Below, piece after piece: positions 26,244 through 35,796 of a DNA stretch of 64,000 bases. Each line of letters starts with the position of its first letter. Position 1 is the stretch's first letter. The notes below the pieces were generated by a model. That model worked only from the letters and a program-made list of their open reading frames with translations, made no database searches and was not told the origin of the DNA. Source of the stretch: Ilyomonas sp965199905 (lineage in GTDB: Bacteria > Bacteroidota > Bacteroidia > Chitinophagales > Chitinophagaceae); NCBI GenBank assembly GCA_965199905.1, contig OZ241366.1, positions 1,116,001-1,180,000 of the forward strand. Direction: 5' to 3'. A program made the translations under genes and the position numbers.

Positions 26244-26858
26244 TTAATGAATAAAGAATGTTGCAATGCCTGTTGCAACGAGTGTTAAGCCGGTTATTAC
26301 ACCAGCATTGTGCTCTAATGAGTGCCAGTTGAGTTGTAATAAGCCTTTAAACGCAAATCTTACAAAAAGCACCATCCCGGTAGTAGTAATCACCAGATAT
26401 AATATGGCTATCAGCCAGACGAACCATGCCGCCTGTGTTCCTGCCAAAAGGAAATACGCTTCGATTTCCATGCAAGGTGAAAGAAACATAGCTATCACAA
26501 GGGCTGATATAATTGCTGTTTTTGATTTTTTCATTCTTACATCTCCATCAATATGAAAATGCTTATGACGGTGATGGCGATAAATAAACAGTAAGCCCAA
26601 TAAAATAAGGATAACAGGTGCTATAATGTTAGTAAAATAAGTAAGGTTGTTGCTAAGTTTAGCACCTAACAAACCTAAAATAATCCCGATAACAACAGTG
26701 CTTATTCCATGTGCTAACGCGCAAATAAATGTTACCTCTGTAACCTCTTTTGTGGTCCATTTTTCTTTTCTTCCAATAGCAATTACAGGCAGCCAATGAT
26801 TCGGTATGACTGCATGCAGCAAGCTTATTATTAAACTGCCTGTAATAATGCTAAACAT
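26244..26858 (-). CDS. NicO-like six-helix metal transporter
   Basis: 204 residues with about six membrane segments. The first helix holds HAVIPNHWLPVIAIG, resembling the H-x-x-x-P-x-H region of nickel/cobalt exporters (NicO/RcnA-like) and relatives. A cytosolic His-rich loop follows helix 3 (YRHHRHKHFHIDGD). Its place directly before the zinc/cadmium ATPase suggests divalent metal movement. Substrate and direction are not determined, and a TauE/UreH-like permease is the alternative. Confidence 0.65.
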   Translation of the reverse strand: MFSIITGSLIISLLHAVIPNHWLPVIAIGRKEKWTTKEVTEVTFICALAHGISTVVIGIILGLLGAKLSNNLTYFTNIIAPVILILLGLLFIYRHHRHKHFHIDGDVRMKKSKTAIISALVIAMFLSPCMEIEAYFLLAGTQAAWFVWLIAILYLVITTTGMVLFVRFAFKGLLQLNWHSLEHNAGVITGLTLVATGIATFFIH

Positions 26859-26912
26859 TGCACTGGTTTACTTTAGAAAAGCATATACCTGAACAGGCAC
26901 ATGATGAAGAAA

Positions 26913-27284
26913 TTAGTTCATCTGCTGCGCACCATGATGTTCGTGACAGGCTTGTTCGCATTTGCGGCAAGCTTCTGCACAACGTTTACAATGTTCGTGA
27001 TCGTGTTTACTGCATTCTTCTGCACATTCGCGACAGGCTTCTTCGCAGATAACTAAGAACTTGTGAGATATTTCACTGTCTCTCAGTAAGAGCTTAGCAC
27101 CCAAGAAACAAATTTCGGCGCAGTCTCGATCCAACTCAATGCAATGCGCCATTGGCGTAACGTCTGTTTCGTCAAGGCAAGCTGCGCCACACATTTCACA
27201 AGCTTTAGCACAATCTAACAATGTTTGAATCAATGCTTCGTGTTTGTGTCCTGAATGATGATGACTCGGTTGTTGTTGTTCCAT
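26913..27284 (-). CDS. Four-helix-bundle copper-storage protein (Csp/DUF326), His-tailed
   Basis: 123 residues with no signal peptide. It has 14 Cys, mostly in C-x2-C or C-x3-C steps (CAKACEMCGAAC, CEEACRECAEEC, CKRCAEACRKCEQAC), and His runs at both ends (PSHHHSGHKHE and CHEHHG). It is a second cytosolic Cu(I) store beside the one at 10016-10348, from which it is well diverged. It lies 50 bases downstream of the Fur-family gene and has a 7-1-7 palindrome (27311-27325) before its start. Confidence 0.86.
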   Translation of the reverse strand: MEQQQPSHHHSGHKHEALIQTLLDCAKACEMCGAACLDETDVTPMAHCIELDRDCAEICFLGAKLLLRDSEISHKFLVICEEACRECAEECSKHDHEHCKRCAEACRKCEQACHEHHGAQQMN

Positions 27285-27310
27285 GTGGTTAACTTTTATA
27301 TGATTAGATA

Positions 27311-27325
27311 CTTACAAATTGTAAG
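27311..27325 (-). promoter_or_regulatory. 7-1-7 palindrome, possible Fur-family box
   Basis: CTTACAA-A-TTGTAAG, a perfect 7-1-7 inverted repeat, lies between the Fur-family gene and the csp gene, 27 bases before the csp start. Fur, Zur and PerR boxes have this form, and the cognate regulator is the adjacent gene. Only this one copy was found. Confidence 0.5.
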
Positions 27326-27335
27326 AACCGCAAAA

Positions 27336-27791
27336 CTATTCAGGGTTATCATGCAACGCAATTGCATTGTTGTTAAGGCAAGTACAGTTATCACATATTC
27401 CCCTAGCTACCAAGCTTACTTCCTGCAACTGATAAAGACCGGGCAAATGGATTTGCGGAATTTTTGTTGCAGGCAAGCAGAACAATTCTTTACAGGCATT
27501 GCAATAAAAATGTACATGCAAATCGTGGTGATCGCCCTGCTTACATTCGGCTTCACACAACGCATATTTTGAGGCTTCTTTACCGTCATTTATGTGATGT
27601 ATCAGCCCTTTTTCCTCAAATTTTTTTAATGTTCTGTATAAGGTTGTGCGGTCTGAATACTGAAATTGCTTTTCAAGATTTGAAAGGCTTACAGCGGCTG
27701 CCTGCTTTAATAAGAACTCCAGCACCATTAACCGCATAGGTGTTGGTGTAACCTCTTTGGCTATCAGGATGTTTTCAAGTTCTTTTGACAT
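27336..27791 (-). CDS. Fur-family metal-responsive repressor
   Basis: 151 residues. The winged helix (about 12-80) contains TPTPMRLMVLEFL and YSDRTTLYRTLKKFEEKGLI; the dimerisation part has HDLHVHFYCNACKELFC and ICDNCTC, giving two C-x2-C pairs for structural zinc. Members sense Fe, Zn, Mn, Ni or peroxide. The ZIP transporter gene just upstream and the csp gene just downstream suggest zinc (Zur-like) or general metal control, but the metal cannot be told from the sequence. Confidence 0.88.
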   Translation of the reverse strand: MSKELENILIAKEVTPTPMRLMVLEFLLKQAAAVSLSNLEKQFQYSDRTTLYRTLKKFEEKGLIHHINDGKEASKYALCEAECKQGDHHDLHVHFYCNACKELFCLPATKIPQIHLPGLYQLQEVSLVARGICDNCTCLNNNAIALHDNPE

Positions 27792-27824
27792 TTTGAAGTT
27801 TTATTTATTGAACAAGACAAGAAA

Positions 27825-28064
27825 TTATATCGAATCTTCCGGTTTGGTCTGTTCAAGTATTTTTATAAGCCGGCTACTTATTTCTTTGGGTAACTCTTCT
27901 TCGTGCAGTATTTTCAAGTGAAGATTTTGTTCTCCTTCATCTTCTTCTAATTCATAAAAATCTGACAGCGGTTTAGATTGAAAGAATGCATCGTATTCTG
28001 TTTGTAAATGCTGAACTTCTCTGTTGAAGTTATCACGCCACTTGATCAATTTTATGCCATCCAT
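27825..28064 (-). CDS. Small acidic protein of unknown function
   Basis: About 79 residues from the ATG at 28064 (a TTG eight codons upstream overlaps the ZIP gene and is less likely). The sequence is charged, helical and soluble (KWRDNFNREVQHLQTEYDAF, then an acidic run YELEEDEGEQN). No family recognised. It lies 16 bases after the ZIP transporter gene and just before the fur-family gene on the same strand, so it probably belongs to the same metal transcript. Confidence 0.6.
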   Translation of the reverse strand: MDGIKLIKWRDNFNREVQHLQTEYDAFFQSKPLSDFYELEEDEGEQNLHLKILHEEELPKEISSRLIKILEQTKPEDSI

Positions 28065-28080
28065 ATAAAAGTATTTATAA

Positions 28081-28806
28081 TTAAACAACCATTCCTAAAA
28101 TTAAAAACAAAAGAAAGCCGCCAAAGAAAGCTGAGGTATGCCAGGCAGTTTCTTTTTCTTCGTGCGCTTCGGTAAGTAACTCTTCTGTAACTAAAAACAG
28201 CAGTGCAGCTAAGCTAAATGACAGTACTACTTCTAAAGCATTATGAGAGAGATTATGTAACAGTGTAGCCCCTAAAACAGCACTTATGAAGAACACAGCA
28301 GCCAGGGAAACAATGAGCCCAATTGATTTTTTCCTGCTTATATTGTTATCACCCAATTCGGTTGCAGTAGCCATACCTAAAGATAAAAGCTCAACTGCCA
28401 AGGCTACAGCTAATAACATGCCTTCGGTGGCACCTGCCGCAAAACCAATTCCTAATAACAATCCATCAATAAAAATATCGACGCCTACGGCTATCAATAG
28501 ACTTACCGGTAATTTGCCCTCATTTGTGGCTCCTGAATTTTCTTTTGTTTCGGAAAACTTACGTATTGCAAGCATTGCTATAACACCCAAAGTAAAACCT
28601 ATCACTACCTGTAAGGGTTTATGATTCTTTACTACATCAGGCAATATTTCGACTGCTACAACAGAGAAAACAACACCGGCTGCAAAGTGCAAAATGAAGC
28701 TTCGCAGACTGCCTCCCGGCTTATGATAAGAAGCGATTAAGCCGCCCATAATCATGGTGAAAACAGGAATGAGCGCAAACAGGATAATATTTTCAATTAC
28801 TGTCAT
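28081..28806 (-). CDS. ZIP-family metal transporter
   Basis: 241 residues with about eight membrane segments. Signature positions are HFAAGVVFSVVAVEILPD in the second helix and the paired metal-site helices DIFIDGLLLGIGFAAG and AVELLSLGMATATEL; the usual His residues are replaced by Asp/Glu/Ser, as in the GufA/ZIP subgroup of bacteria. ZIP proteins move Zn, Fe or similar ions toward the cytosol. It follows the CusB adaptor gene by 10 bases. Confidence 0.85.
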   Translation of the reverse strand: MTVIENIILFALIPVFTMIMGGLIASYHKPGGSLRSFILHFAAGVVFSVVAVEILPDVVKNHKPLQVVIGFTLGVIAMLAIRKFSETKENSGATNEGKLPVSLLIAVGVDIFIDGLLLGIGFAAGATEGMLLAVALAVELLSLGMATATELGDNNISRKKSIGLIVSLAAVFFISAVLGATLLHNLSHNALEVVLSFSLAALLFLVTEELLTEAHEEKETAWHTSAFFGGFLLFLILGMVV

Positions 28807-28816
28807 TTTCTGCTTT

Positions 28817-30028
28817 TTATTCCTGTTCTCCTGTATTTGTCATTTTAGCCATCACAAAGAAGGCACCTTTGGTAACAACCTTAGCGCCTGGCGCAATTGG
28901 TTTTACCGGTGTAATTTCTGTAAAGCCGATGTCGGTATTTCCTTTTGCAACGGGGACTCTTTCAAAGTAGAAAGTGGTGTCTTTATCAGTCTCTTCTTTT
29001 TCATTACCGGCACTTTGTTCACTCTTCTTTACTGCTGCTTTTGTGAGCACGAAAATGTAATCCTGTCCGCCGTTGCTAACAATGGCATCAGAAGGAATAG
29101 CAGGCACAACAGCTTTGCCAATGCTGATAACAGCTGTAATACTCATACCTTCAATCAGTCCTGTTTTATCGCCTTTTACAACTGCATGTACCGGGATTGT
29201 TTTGGTATCGTTTTCGAAAGCCGTTCCGATGGAATAAATATCTGCATCATACTCTTTACCGGCATTGTTGGTGAGTGTAAAATGTATGGTTTGATGTGGT
29301 TGTAGTTTAGGCAGGTCTTTTTCGTAAACAAACAGATCCAGGTGTAACTGCGAGTTATTGACAATCTGCGCAATGGGCGTTGAAGGATCAACATTAGAAC
29401 CGATTTGTGCTGATACTTCGCTGATGGTGCCGCTTATGGGTGCTGTGACTGATAATGTGGTTACGACTTTACCATTGCTAACCGCAGTTGCTGAAATGCC
29501 CATTGTACGCAATTGCTGCACGAGAGAATTACGGGTAGCATTTAATGTGGCCAGTTGCGTTTCTACCTGCTGTAGATTTTTTAATGGCGCTGCATTTCCT
29601 TCTACCAGTTCTTTTTGCCTGCGCTGTTCTACCTGCGCTAAACTAAGTTGCGCATTGGTTGTTTGCAGTTCCTGCTGAATGCCGGTTATATTCGGGTTGA
29701 CAATGGTTGCAATTACCTGACCTTTATTGACGTAGTTGCCGGGCTGCACAGTTAATGTTTTTATCACACCATTTGTAACAGAAGTAACCAATGCTTTGTT
29801 TTGATTGGGAACGGTTAACATGCCGTTTGCCTTGATGGCTGTTGTAAGATATTTATTTTGTATTAAAGCTGTTTCAATGCCAACCGTAAGGATCTGCTGT
29901 TTTGTAATTTCAACGATGTTGCTGGCGGTTGCTTCGTGATGTTCTTCCTCTTTTACAGGTTCTTCTTTGTTGCTGTTGCATGCAAGGAATAAAGAGGCTA
30001 ATGAAAAAATAAACAAAAATTGTTTCAT
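28817..30028 (-). CDS. RND periplasmic adaptor (CusB/CzcB family)
   Basis: 403 residues with a lipoprotein signal (lipobox LFLAC, residues 13-17) and an acidic/His segment (EEPVKEEEHHEAT). A barrel-sandwich (lipoyl-like) half, an alpha-hairpin (about 120-165, TNAQLSLAQVEQRRQKELVEG), the second lipoyl half (VTAPISGTISEV), a beta-barrel and a membrane-proximal domain follow. It links the inner-membrane pump to the outer-membrane channel, both encoded by the fused gene 15 bases upstream. The substrate is probably Cu(I)/Ag(I) by context; Co/Zn/Cd remains possible. Confidence 0.9.
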   Translation of the reverse strand: MKQFLFIFSLASLFLACNSNKEEPVKEEEHHEATASNIVEITKQQILTVGIETALIQNKYLTTAIKANGMLTVPNQNKALVTSVTNGVIKTLTVQPGNYVNKGQVIATIVNPNITGIQQELQTTNAQLSLAQVEQRRQKELVEGNAAPLKNLQQVETQLATLNATRNSLVQQLRTMGISATAVSNGKVVTTLSVTAPISGTISEVSAQIGSNVDPSTPIAQIVNNSQLHLDLFVYEKDLPKLQPHQTIHFTLTNNAGKEYDADIYSIGTAFENDTKTIPVHAVVKGDKTGLIEGMSITAVISIGKAVVPAIPSDAIVSNGGQDYIFVLTKAAVKKSEQSAGNEKEETDKDTTFYFERVPVAKGNTDIGFTEITPVKPIAPGAKVVTKGAFFVMAKMTNTGEQE

Positions 30029-30043
30029 GGGTATATTTTGATT

Positions 30044-33000
30044 TTACCTGTTTACATAATAGTTTACCTGAATAGCTGATTGATTATACTCATTCAGCAC
30101 ATCTAAATAATTTCGCTGTATATCTATGGCTTGTGTGAGGTATTGCGAAAGCTCGGCAAAGCTGATTTCTCCTGACCGGTATGATAAATTGGCTGCTTTG
30201 ATAATAGCATCTGCCTGATTTAAGCCTGTGCTTTCATAAAAGTTCAACAGTTCATTATTTTTCTGCAACTGCTGTAAAGCCTGAGCGAACTCGGTGCTGA
30301 CAGATAATTTTTGATAGTCTAACGCCGTTTGCTGGTATTGCTGCTCTATACGTGCAGCCTTCAATGTATTATTATAAGTGCCTCTACCGAAAAGGGGAAC
30401 ACCAACGGTGAAAGAAAAACCGGAGTATGGTGGTGTAATGCCATACAAACGCTGTGTAAACACCCTGCCCTCAAAGTTTGGCTTTTGACTTTGTTTGGTC
30501 ACATTTAATTCGGCACCGGCAATAGCAATATTCTGCTGCTGCAATTGAATAAGAGGATGGTTAGTTAATTGTATGCTGCTATCATCTACCTGTACTTTTT
30601 TTAATGCAATGCTGTCTGCCAGATATAAAGTGTCTGTATTCAAGACCTTTTTCAGTATTTCCTGCTCTGTTTGTATATCCCTGAACAAGAGTTGTAACTG
30701 CACGTATGTTTCCCGCGCTTTAGCCTGTGCAGCAATACTGTCTAACCCTGCGCTCTCGCCGGTTTTTACCCGTAAAACAGCAGCTTTGGAGAGTGAGGAA
30801 TAAATGCTATCCAACCGCTTCCAAAGTTGTTGCTTAGTTTGATAATACCACAGTGTGTAATAGGCGCTTTGCACATCACGTTTAATTTCCAAGGCTTTTG
30901 CCATTTTTGAAAACTCAACTGATTTCACCTGTTCATTCAGCAAATCCTTTCTTGCTTTGTATACACCCAACCATTCTATACTTTGCGATACTCCAATTTT
31001 CAGAATGCCTTTTTTATCATTCGGGTTCATATCTTCATTCTCTGCAAATATTCCTGTCTTTGGTATTGCATACCCTGTTCTGGTTAATGCCTGGCTACGC
31101 TGTATCTGCAAATCGGAAGAGCGCAACTGTAAATTGTTTTGCAAGGCAACATCGTAAACGTTATTGAGTGAAGTGCGTACCTGCTGACTGTTTGTTTGCG
31201 CAAATAATGATTGTGAACAAAAGAGAATCAACAATAGTGTAGCCGTTTTTGTAACAGCATTGCTACTGAGAGTTTTCTGTTTGGTAAATAAAATATACAG
31301 AAGCGGCAGAACGACAAGAGTGAGTATCGTAGCTGTTAGTAAACCGCCGATTACTACGGTAGCCAGAGGCTTTTGCACCTCAGCACCGGCACCGGTAGAA
31401 ACAGCCATCGGAAGGAAGCCTAATGAAGCCACAGTAGCCGTCATTAATACAGGTCGCAGGCGTTCTTTTGTTCCCCGCCACACCCGTTCTATAACGTCGG
31501 CAATACCTTCTTTTTCAAGCTGGTTAAAAGTGCCAATGAGTACAATACCATTTAATACAGCTACGCCAAATAATGCAATGAAGCCAATGCCGGCAGATAT
31601 GCTGAAAGGCATTCCTCTTATGAGCAAAGCGAATACACCACCGATTGCAGACATGGGAATGGCAGTAAAGATTAAGGTTGCCTGCTTTAGAGAATGGAAG
31701 GTTAGATAAAGCAGAATGAAGATTAACAGTAAGGCAACCGGAACTGCAATTGACAACCGGGCTGATGCCTGCTGCAAGTTTTCGAAACTGCCGCCATAAG
31801 TAAAATAATAACCGGTTGGCAGCTTATAATTATTCAGCTTGCCTTGTATTTCTTTTACGACGGACTGCACATCTCTGCCCTGTACGTTGAAGCCAATTAC
31901 CAACCTTCGTTTTGCATCCTCTCGGCTGATTTGTGCAGGACCTTCTTTAAAGTCAATAGCGGCAACCTGGCTAAGCGGAATCTGGTTGCCGTTTGCTGTA
32001 GGAATGTAAAGATTTGAAACATCGTCAATAGTGGTACGATGGGCGCTATCAAGCCTGACAACAAGATCGAACTTCTTTTCATTTTCATAAATGGAACCTG
32101 AACTTTCGCCTGCAAATGCAGTACTTACAACCTTGTTTATGTCTTCTATATTTAGCCCGTAATTTGCTATGCGTGTTCTGTCGTAAGTGATGGTAATTTG
32201 GGGCAAACCGGCTGTTTGCTCAATCTGTGGTTCGGCAACGCCTTGCACAGTTTTTATAACAGCTACTACTTTGGGAGCTATAGAGCCTAAGGTATCCATA
32301 TTCTCACCGAATATTTTGATGGCAACGTCCTGTTTGATGCCTGTCATTAATTCATTAAACCGCATTTGAATGGGCTGATTCGCTTCGACAAAAACGCCGG
32401 GAATGTTTTTCAGTTTATCCTCCATCATGTCAGACAATTCATTATAATCCTGCGTAGTCGTCCACTCTTTTTTATCTTTTAAAATGACAATCAAATCAGT
32501 TGCTTCCGGTGGCATGGGATCGGTAGGAATTTCTGCGCTACCGGTTCTGCCAATCACTTCTTTTACTTCGGGAAAAGATTTGATAATACGGGAAGCGAGC
32601 ATTGAAGTTTCCAGGCTTTGCGATAAGGAAGTGCCTTGTGGCAGAATGAAGTTGAAAGCATAATCGCCTTCCTGTAATTGCGGGATAAACTCGCCACCCA
32701 TACGCGAAAAAAGAAATATAGCGATAGCCGTTATGATGACTGCCACACTTACAACCGCATATTTCGCTTTCATAGCAAAGCGTAAAACAGGCACATATAT
32801 GCGCTGAAAGAAGTTCATTAACCTGTCTGCAATTGTTGCCTTGTGTACAGGCTTCTTTGACAGAAACAGGGATGACATTACAGGTATGTAAGTGAGCGAT
32901 AACAGCAGTGCGCCAAGGATGGCAAAAGCTACTGTTTCCGCCATTGGACGAAACATTTTTCCCTCAATGCCTTGCAGAGATAAAATAGGCAGGTAAACAA

Positions 33001-34375
33001 TTAAAATGATGATTTGCCCGAAGGCTGCGGAACTCATCATTTGCTTTGCGCTGCTTTCAACAGTAGCATCCATTTCTGCCTGCGAAAGCTTTTGCGTATT
33101 GTTTTTTGATTGTGATGATAACAGATGCAAGGCATGTTCGACAATGATAACTGCCCCATCTACAATCAGCCCGAAATCAATAGCGCCCAAGCTCATTAAG
33201 TTGGCTGACACTCCAAAAATGTTCATGAGTGCAAGGGCAAAGAACAGGGATAAAGGAATGGCTGAGGCTACTATTAAACCTGCCCGTAAATTGCCAAGAA
33301 AAAGGACTAACACGAGTATTACGATTATAGCACCTTCAAGCAGGTTTTTTTCAACGGTTCCGATTGCCCTATCTACTAAATTGGTACGGTCTAAGTAAGG
33401 CTCAATCATTACATCGGCAGGCAAGGTTTTCTTTATACCGTCCAGCTTTGCTTTTACCCGACTTACTACATCTGCGCTGTTGGCACCTTTCAGCATCATT
33501 ACAATGCCGCCAACAACTTCACCTTCGCCATTCCTTGTCATGGCACCATAGCGAACTGCACTGCCAAACTGAACAGTGGCAACGTCTTTTACCAGCACCG
33601 GTACACCGCCGGTATTCTTTATTACGATCTTTCCTACATCATCTAATGAAGTGGCTAAGCCGATGCTTCTTATAAAGTAAGCACTGGGCTTTTTATCGAT
33701 ATAAGCACCGCCGGTATTTTGATTGTTCTTTTCCATAGCAGAAAAAATTTCTGCTATGCTTACGTTCAGGGCTTTTAACCTGTCGGGATCTACTGCTACT
33801 TCATATTGCTTTAAAACGCCTCCAAAACTGTTTACTTCTGCCACACCGGGAGTGCCATAAAGCTGACGGGCAACAATCCAATCCTGCATGGTGCGCAAGT
33901 CTGCCGAGCTGTAGTTGCTTTCGCTGCCTTTTTTTGGATGAATGACGTATTCGAAAATCTGCCCCAAACCGGTGCTAAGCGGTGCCAGTTCAGGCTTTAA
34001 AACACCTTCCGGCATTTGCTCCCTGACTTCCTGCAACTTTTCATTTATCAGTTGCCGCGCAAAATAGATGTCTGTTTTATCATCAAACACTACCGTAATT
34101 ACGGAAAGACCGAAACGGGAAATCGAGCGAATTTCCTGTAGCTGTGGTAGGTTGGCTAAGCTTTGCTCAACCGGGTAAGTGACAAACTGCTCAACTTCCT
34201 GCGTGGCTAATGTAGGCGCATTGGTAATGATCTGCACCTGATTGTTTGTAATATCGGGGACTGCATCAATGGGCAACCTTGTTGCGCTCCATACCCCCCA
34301 AATGATAAGGGCAATGGTAAAAAAGCCGACAACAAGCTTATTGCTTATACTGAACCGTATAATCTTATCTAACAT
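30044..34375 (-). CDS. CusA/CzcA heavy-metal RND pump fused to a TolC-like channel
   Basis: 1443 residues from the ATG at 34375 (AAAGG lies upstream); codons before it in the frame are not needed. Residues 1 to about 1040 are a full heavy-metal RND pump: 12 membrane segments, N-terminal DAVPDITNNQVQI, the helix-4 motif GAIDFGLIVDGAVIIVEHAL and PMAVSTGAGAEVQKPLATVVIGG. From about 1055, after a signal-like hydrophobic stretch ending in SLFAQT, comes an outer-membrane factor (CzcC/TolC type) with coiled-coil repeats to the end. The single chain thus supplies pump and channel. Proton-driven export of copper or silver is inferred. Confidence 0.92.
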   Translation of the reverse strand: MLDKIIRFSISNKLVVGFFTIALIIWGVWSATRLPIDAVPDITNNQVQIITNAPTLATQEVEQFVTYPVEQSLANLPQLQEIRSISRFGLSVITVVFDDKTDIYFARQLINEKLQEVREQMPEGVLKPELAPLSTGLGQIFEYVIHPKKGSESNYSSADLRTMQDWIVARQLYGTPGVAEVNSFGGVLKQYEVAVDPDRLKALNVSIAEIFSAMEKNNQNTGGAYIDKKPSAYFIRSIGLATSLDDVGKIVIKNTGGVPVLVKDVATVQFGSAVRYGAMTRNGEGEVVGGIVMMLKGANSADVVSRVKAKLDGIKKTLPADVMIEPYLDRTNLVDRAIGTVEKNLLEGAIIVILVLVLFLGNLRAGLIVASAIPLSLFFALALMNIFGVSANLMSLGAIDFGLIVDGAVIIVEHALHLLSSQSKNNTQKLSQAEMDATVESSAKQMMSSAAFGQIIILIVYLPILSLQGIEGKMFRPMAETVAFAILGALLLSLTYIPVMSSLFLSKKPVHKATIADRLMNFFQRIYVPVLRFAMKAKYAVVSVAVIITAIAIFLFSRMGGEFIPQLQEGDYAFNFILPQGTSLSQSLETSMLASRIIKSFPEVKEVIGRTGSAEIPTDPMPPEATDLIVILKDKKEWTTTQDYNELSDMMEDKLKNIPGVFVEANQPIQMRFNELMTGIKQDVAIKIFGENMDTLGSIAPKVVAVIKTVQGVAEPQIEQTAGLPQITITYDRTRIANYGLNIEDINKVVSTAFAGESSGSIYENEKKFDLVVRLDSAHRTTIDDVSNLYIPTANGNQIPLSQVAAIDFKEGPAQISREDAKRRLVIGFNVQGRDVQSVVKEIQGKLNNYKLPTGYYFTYGGSFENLQQASARLSIAVPVALLLIFILLYLTFHSLKQATLIFTAIPMSAIGGVFALLIRGMPFSISAGIGFIALFGVAVLNGIVLIGTFNQLEKEGIADVIERVWRGTKERLRPVLMTATVASLGFLPMAVSTGAGAEVQKPLATVVIGGLLTATILTLVVLPLLYILFTKQKTLSSNAVTKTATLLLILFCSQSLFAQTNSQQVRTSLNNVYDVALQNNLQLRSSDLQIQRSQALTRTGYAIPKTGIFAENEDMNPNDKKGILKIGVSQSIEWLGVYKARKDLLNEQVKSVEFSKMAKALEIKRDVQSAYYTLWYYQTKQQLWKRLDSIYSSLSKAAVLRVKTGESAGLDSIAAQAKARETYVQLQLLFRDIQTEQEILKKVLNTDTLYLADSIALKKVQVDDSSIQLTNHPLIQLQQQNIAIAGAELNVTKQSQKPNFEGRVFTQRLYGITPPYSGFSFTVGVPLFGRGTYNNTLKAARIEQQYQQTALDYQKLSVSTEFAQALQQLQKNNELLNFYESTGLNQADAIIKAANLSYRSGEISFAELSQYLTQAIDIQRNYLDVLNEYNQSAIQVNYYVNR

Positions 34376-34457
34376 TCTATAACCTTTCTGGACGTGAAAT
34401 AATAAATACACCACAGCCTTTAGAGGGCTGCAAAGCATAACGATAAAACTGAAAAGG

Positions 34458-34775
34458 CTATACTAACTGCGGAGGCTGCCAGATGGGTAAAGCAAGGGTG
34501 GTTATACCTGACTTGAAATATTTGGTAATGGGAATGGCTTGCTGAACGTTTAAGACAGGGATGGCTACAATAGAATGATTTATAGAAAACCCTGCACAAC
34601 AACTGCATTGGCAAAAGGGAGAACAGGCATCGTTTAAAGGGCACCCCTGGTGATGCAGAGCTTTTACCGTTTCAATACTCTTCGTGGCTTTTGTAACTGC
34701 AGCTTCTTTATCGGCACACGGCATCATGCTGAGCGCTAACACAAGAAAAGCCATTATAAAAGCAAAGATTTTCAC
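34458..34775 (-). CDS. DUF6660-like small secreted protein
   Basis: About 105 residues, starting at a GTG (34775) before the signal segment KIFAFIMAFLVLALSMMPC; the open frame extends further upstream without an ATG that fits. Family marks are MPCADKE after the signal, the Cys cluster SPFCQCSCCAGF in the middle and IWQPPQLV at the end. Such proteins sit beside CusA/CzcA genes in Bacteroidota and may bind metal in the periplasm. It is the first gene of the leftward RND unit (82 bases before the pump). Confidence 0.7.
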   Translation of the reverse strand: MKIFAFIMAFLVLALSMMPCADKEAAVTKATKSIETVKALHHQGCPLNDACSPFCQCSCCAGFSINHSIVAIPVLNVQQAIPITKYFKSGITTLALPIWQPPQLV

Positions 34776-34938
34776 AGGGCGCGAAGGTAGTATAAGGAGG
34801 CAGTTAAAAACAAACGAATGTTTGATACGCTGTTGCAAAGCTTGTTTACTTAACCCAAGTTGCCAGATATTAAGAAGAAAGAAACAGAGCAAGGGATGAG
34901 GATTAATTTTGAGTTACCACACTTAAAATTGATTACCG

Positions 34939-35763
34939 ATGTTCTGTGAGGATAAAATTATAGCTCTTTACTGTATCATAGATGAATTAATGAAAGGGAT
35001 TGAACATCATGAGGACCACCGCAGAAGGGTCAATGATAGTGAAGTGATCACAACAGCGATTGTATCTGCCCTTTACTTTGGCGGTCACCAGGACAATGCC
35101 AGGCACTTTATGCGAATGACAAAGCTGGTTCCACACTTGCTTGATAAAAGCAGGTTCAATCGCCGCCTGCACGAGGTAGCAGAGTTGCTTGTCAGTTTGT
35201 TTTACCAAATCGGTGATTACAAAAAGATTGCAGCCGGTGCCGGTGAATATGTGATTGATTCTTTTCTAGTAGCCCTGTGTGACAATATCCGCATCAGCCG
35301 CTCCAGATTACTGAAAGGGAAGCAATGGCGAGAAAGCAAGCCAGTATGCGAAGATACTTTTACGGTGTAAAGATTCAGGTGCTTGCTACGGCAAGGGGCA
35401 TACCGGTAGAATTCTGTTTCGTGCCGGGATGTGAAAGCGACGTGCAGGAACTCAGGAAACTGTCCTTGGCAGTACCGCAGAAAGCAGAATTTACCGCGAT
35501 GCGGCTTATACTGATTACAGCATAGAAGATGATATAAAAGAAGCTGAACTGGTAGAACTGATGATACAGCGGAGAAGCAATGCAACGAGAAAAGATGAGC
35601 CGTGGATCAGGTTCTGAAAGAACAAATGAAAAAAGGAATTGAAACCACTGTCAGCCAGATTAAAGCTCTGTTTCTCAAAACCATTCATTCTGTTACCTTC
35701 AAAGGCTTCCTTCTCAAATTGATTCTGTTCCTCTTAGCCTTTACACTCGATAAAGTCTCTTAA
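34939..35763 (+). pseudogene. IS982-family transposase, broken by several frameshifts
   Basis: The start (ALYCIIDELMKGIEHHEDHR, VNDSEVITTAIVSALYFGGH) is a clear IS982-family transposase. The reading then moves frame near 35330 (MRRYFYGVKIQVLATARGIPVEF), again near 35480 (RIYRDAAYTDYSIEDDIKEAELVELM) and again near 35608 (KGIETTVSQIKALFLKTIHS) before ending at 35763. At least three frameshifts make it inactive. I found no terminal inverted repeats or target duplication. It separates the metal island from the McrBC cassette and marks a likely junction between modules. Confidence 0.88.
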
Positions 35764-35796
35764 CTATTTGACAGCTTGAATGAACTAGTTCTTTCA

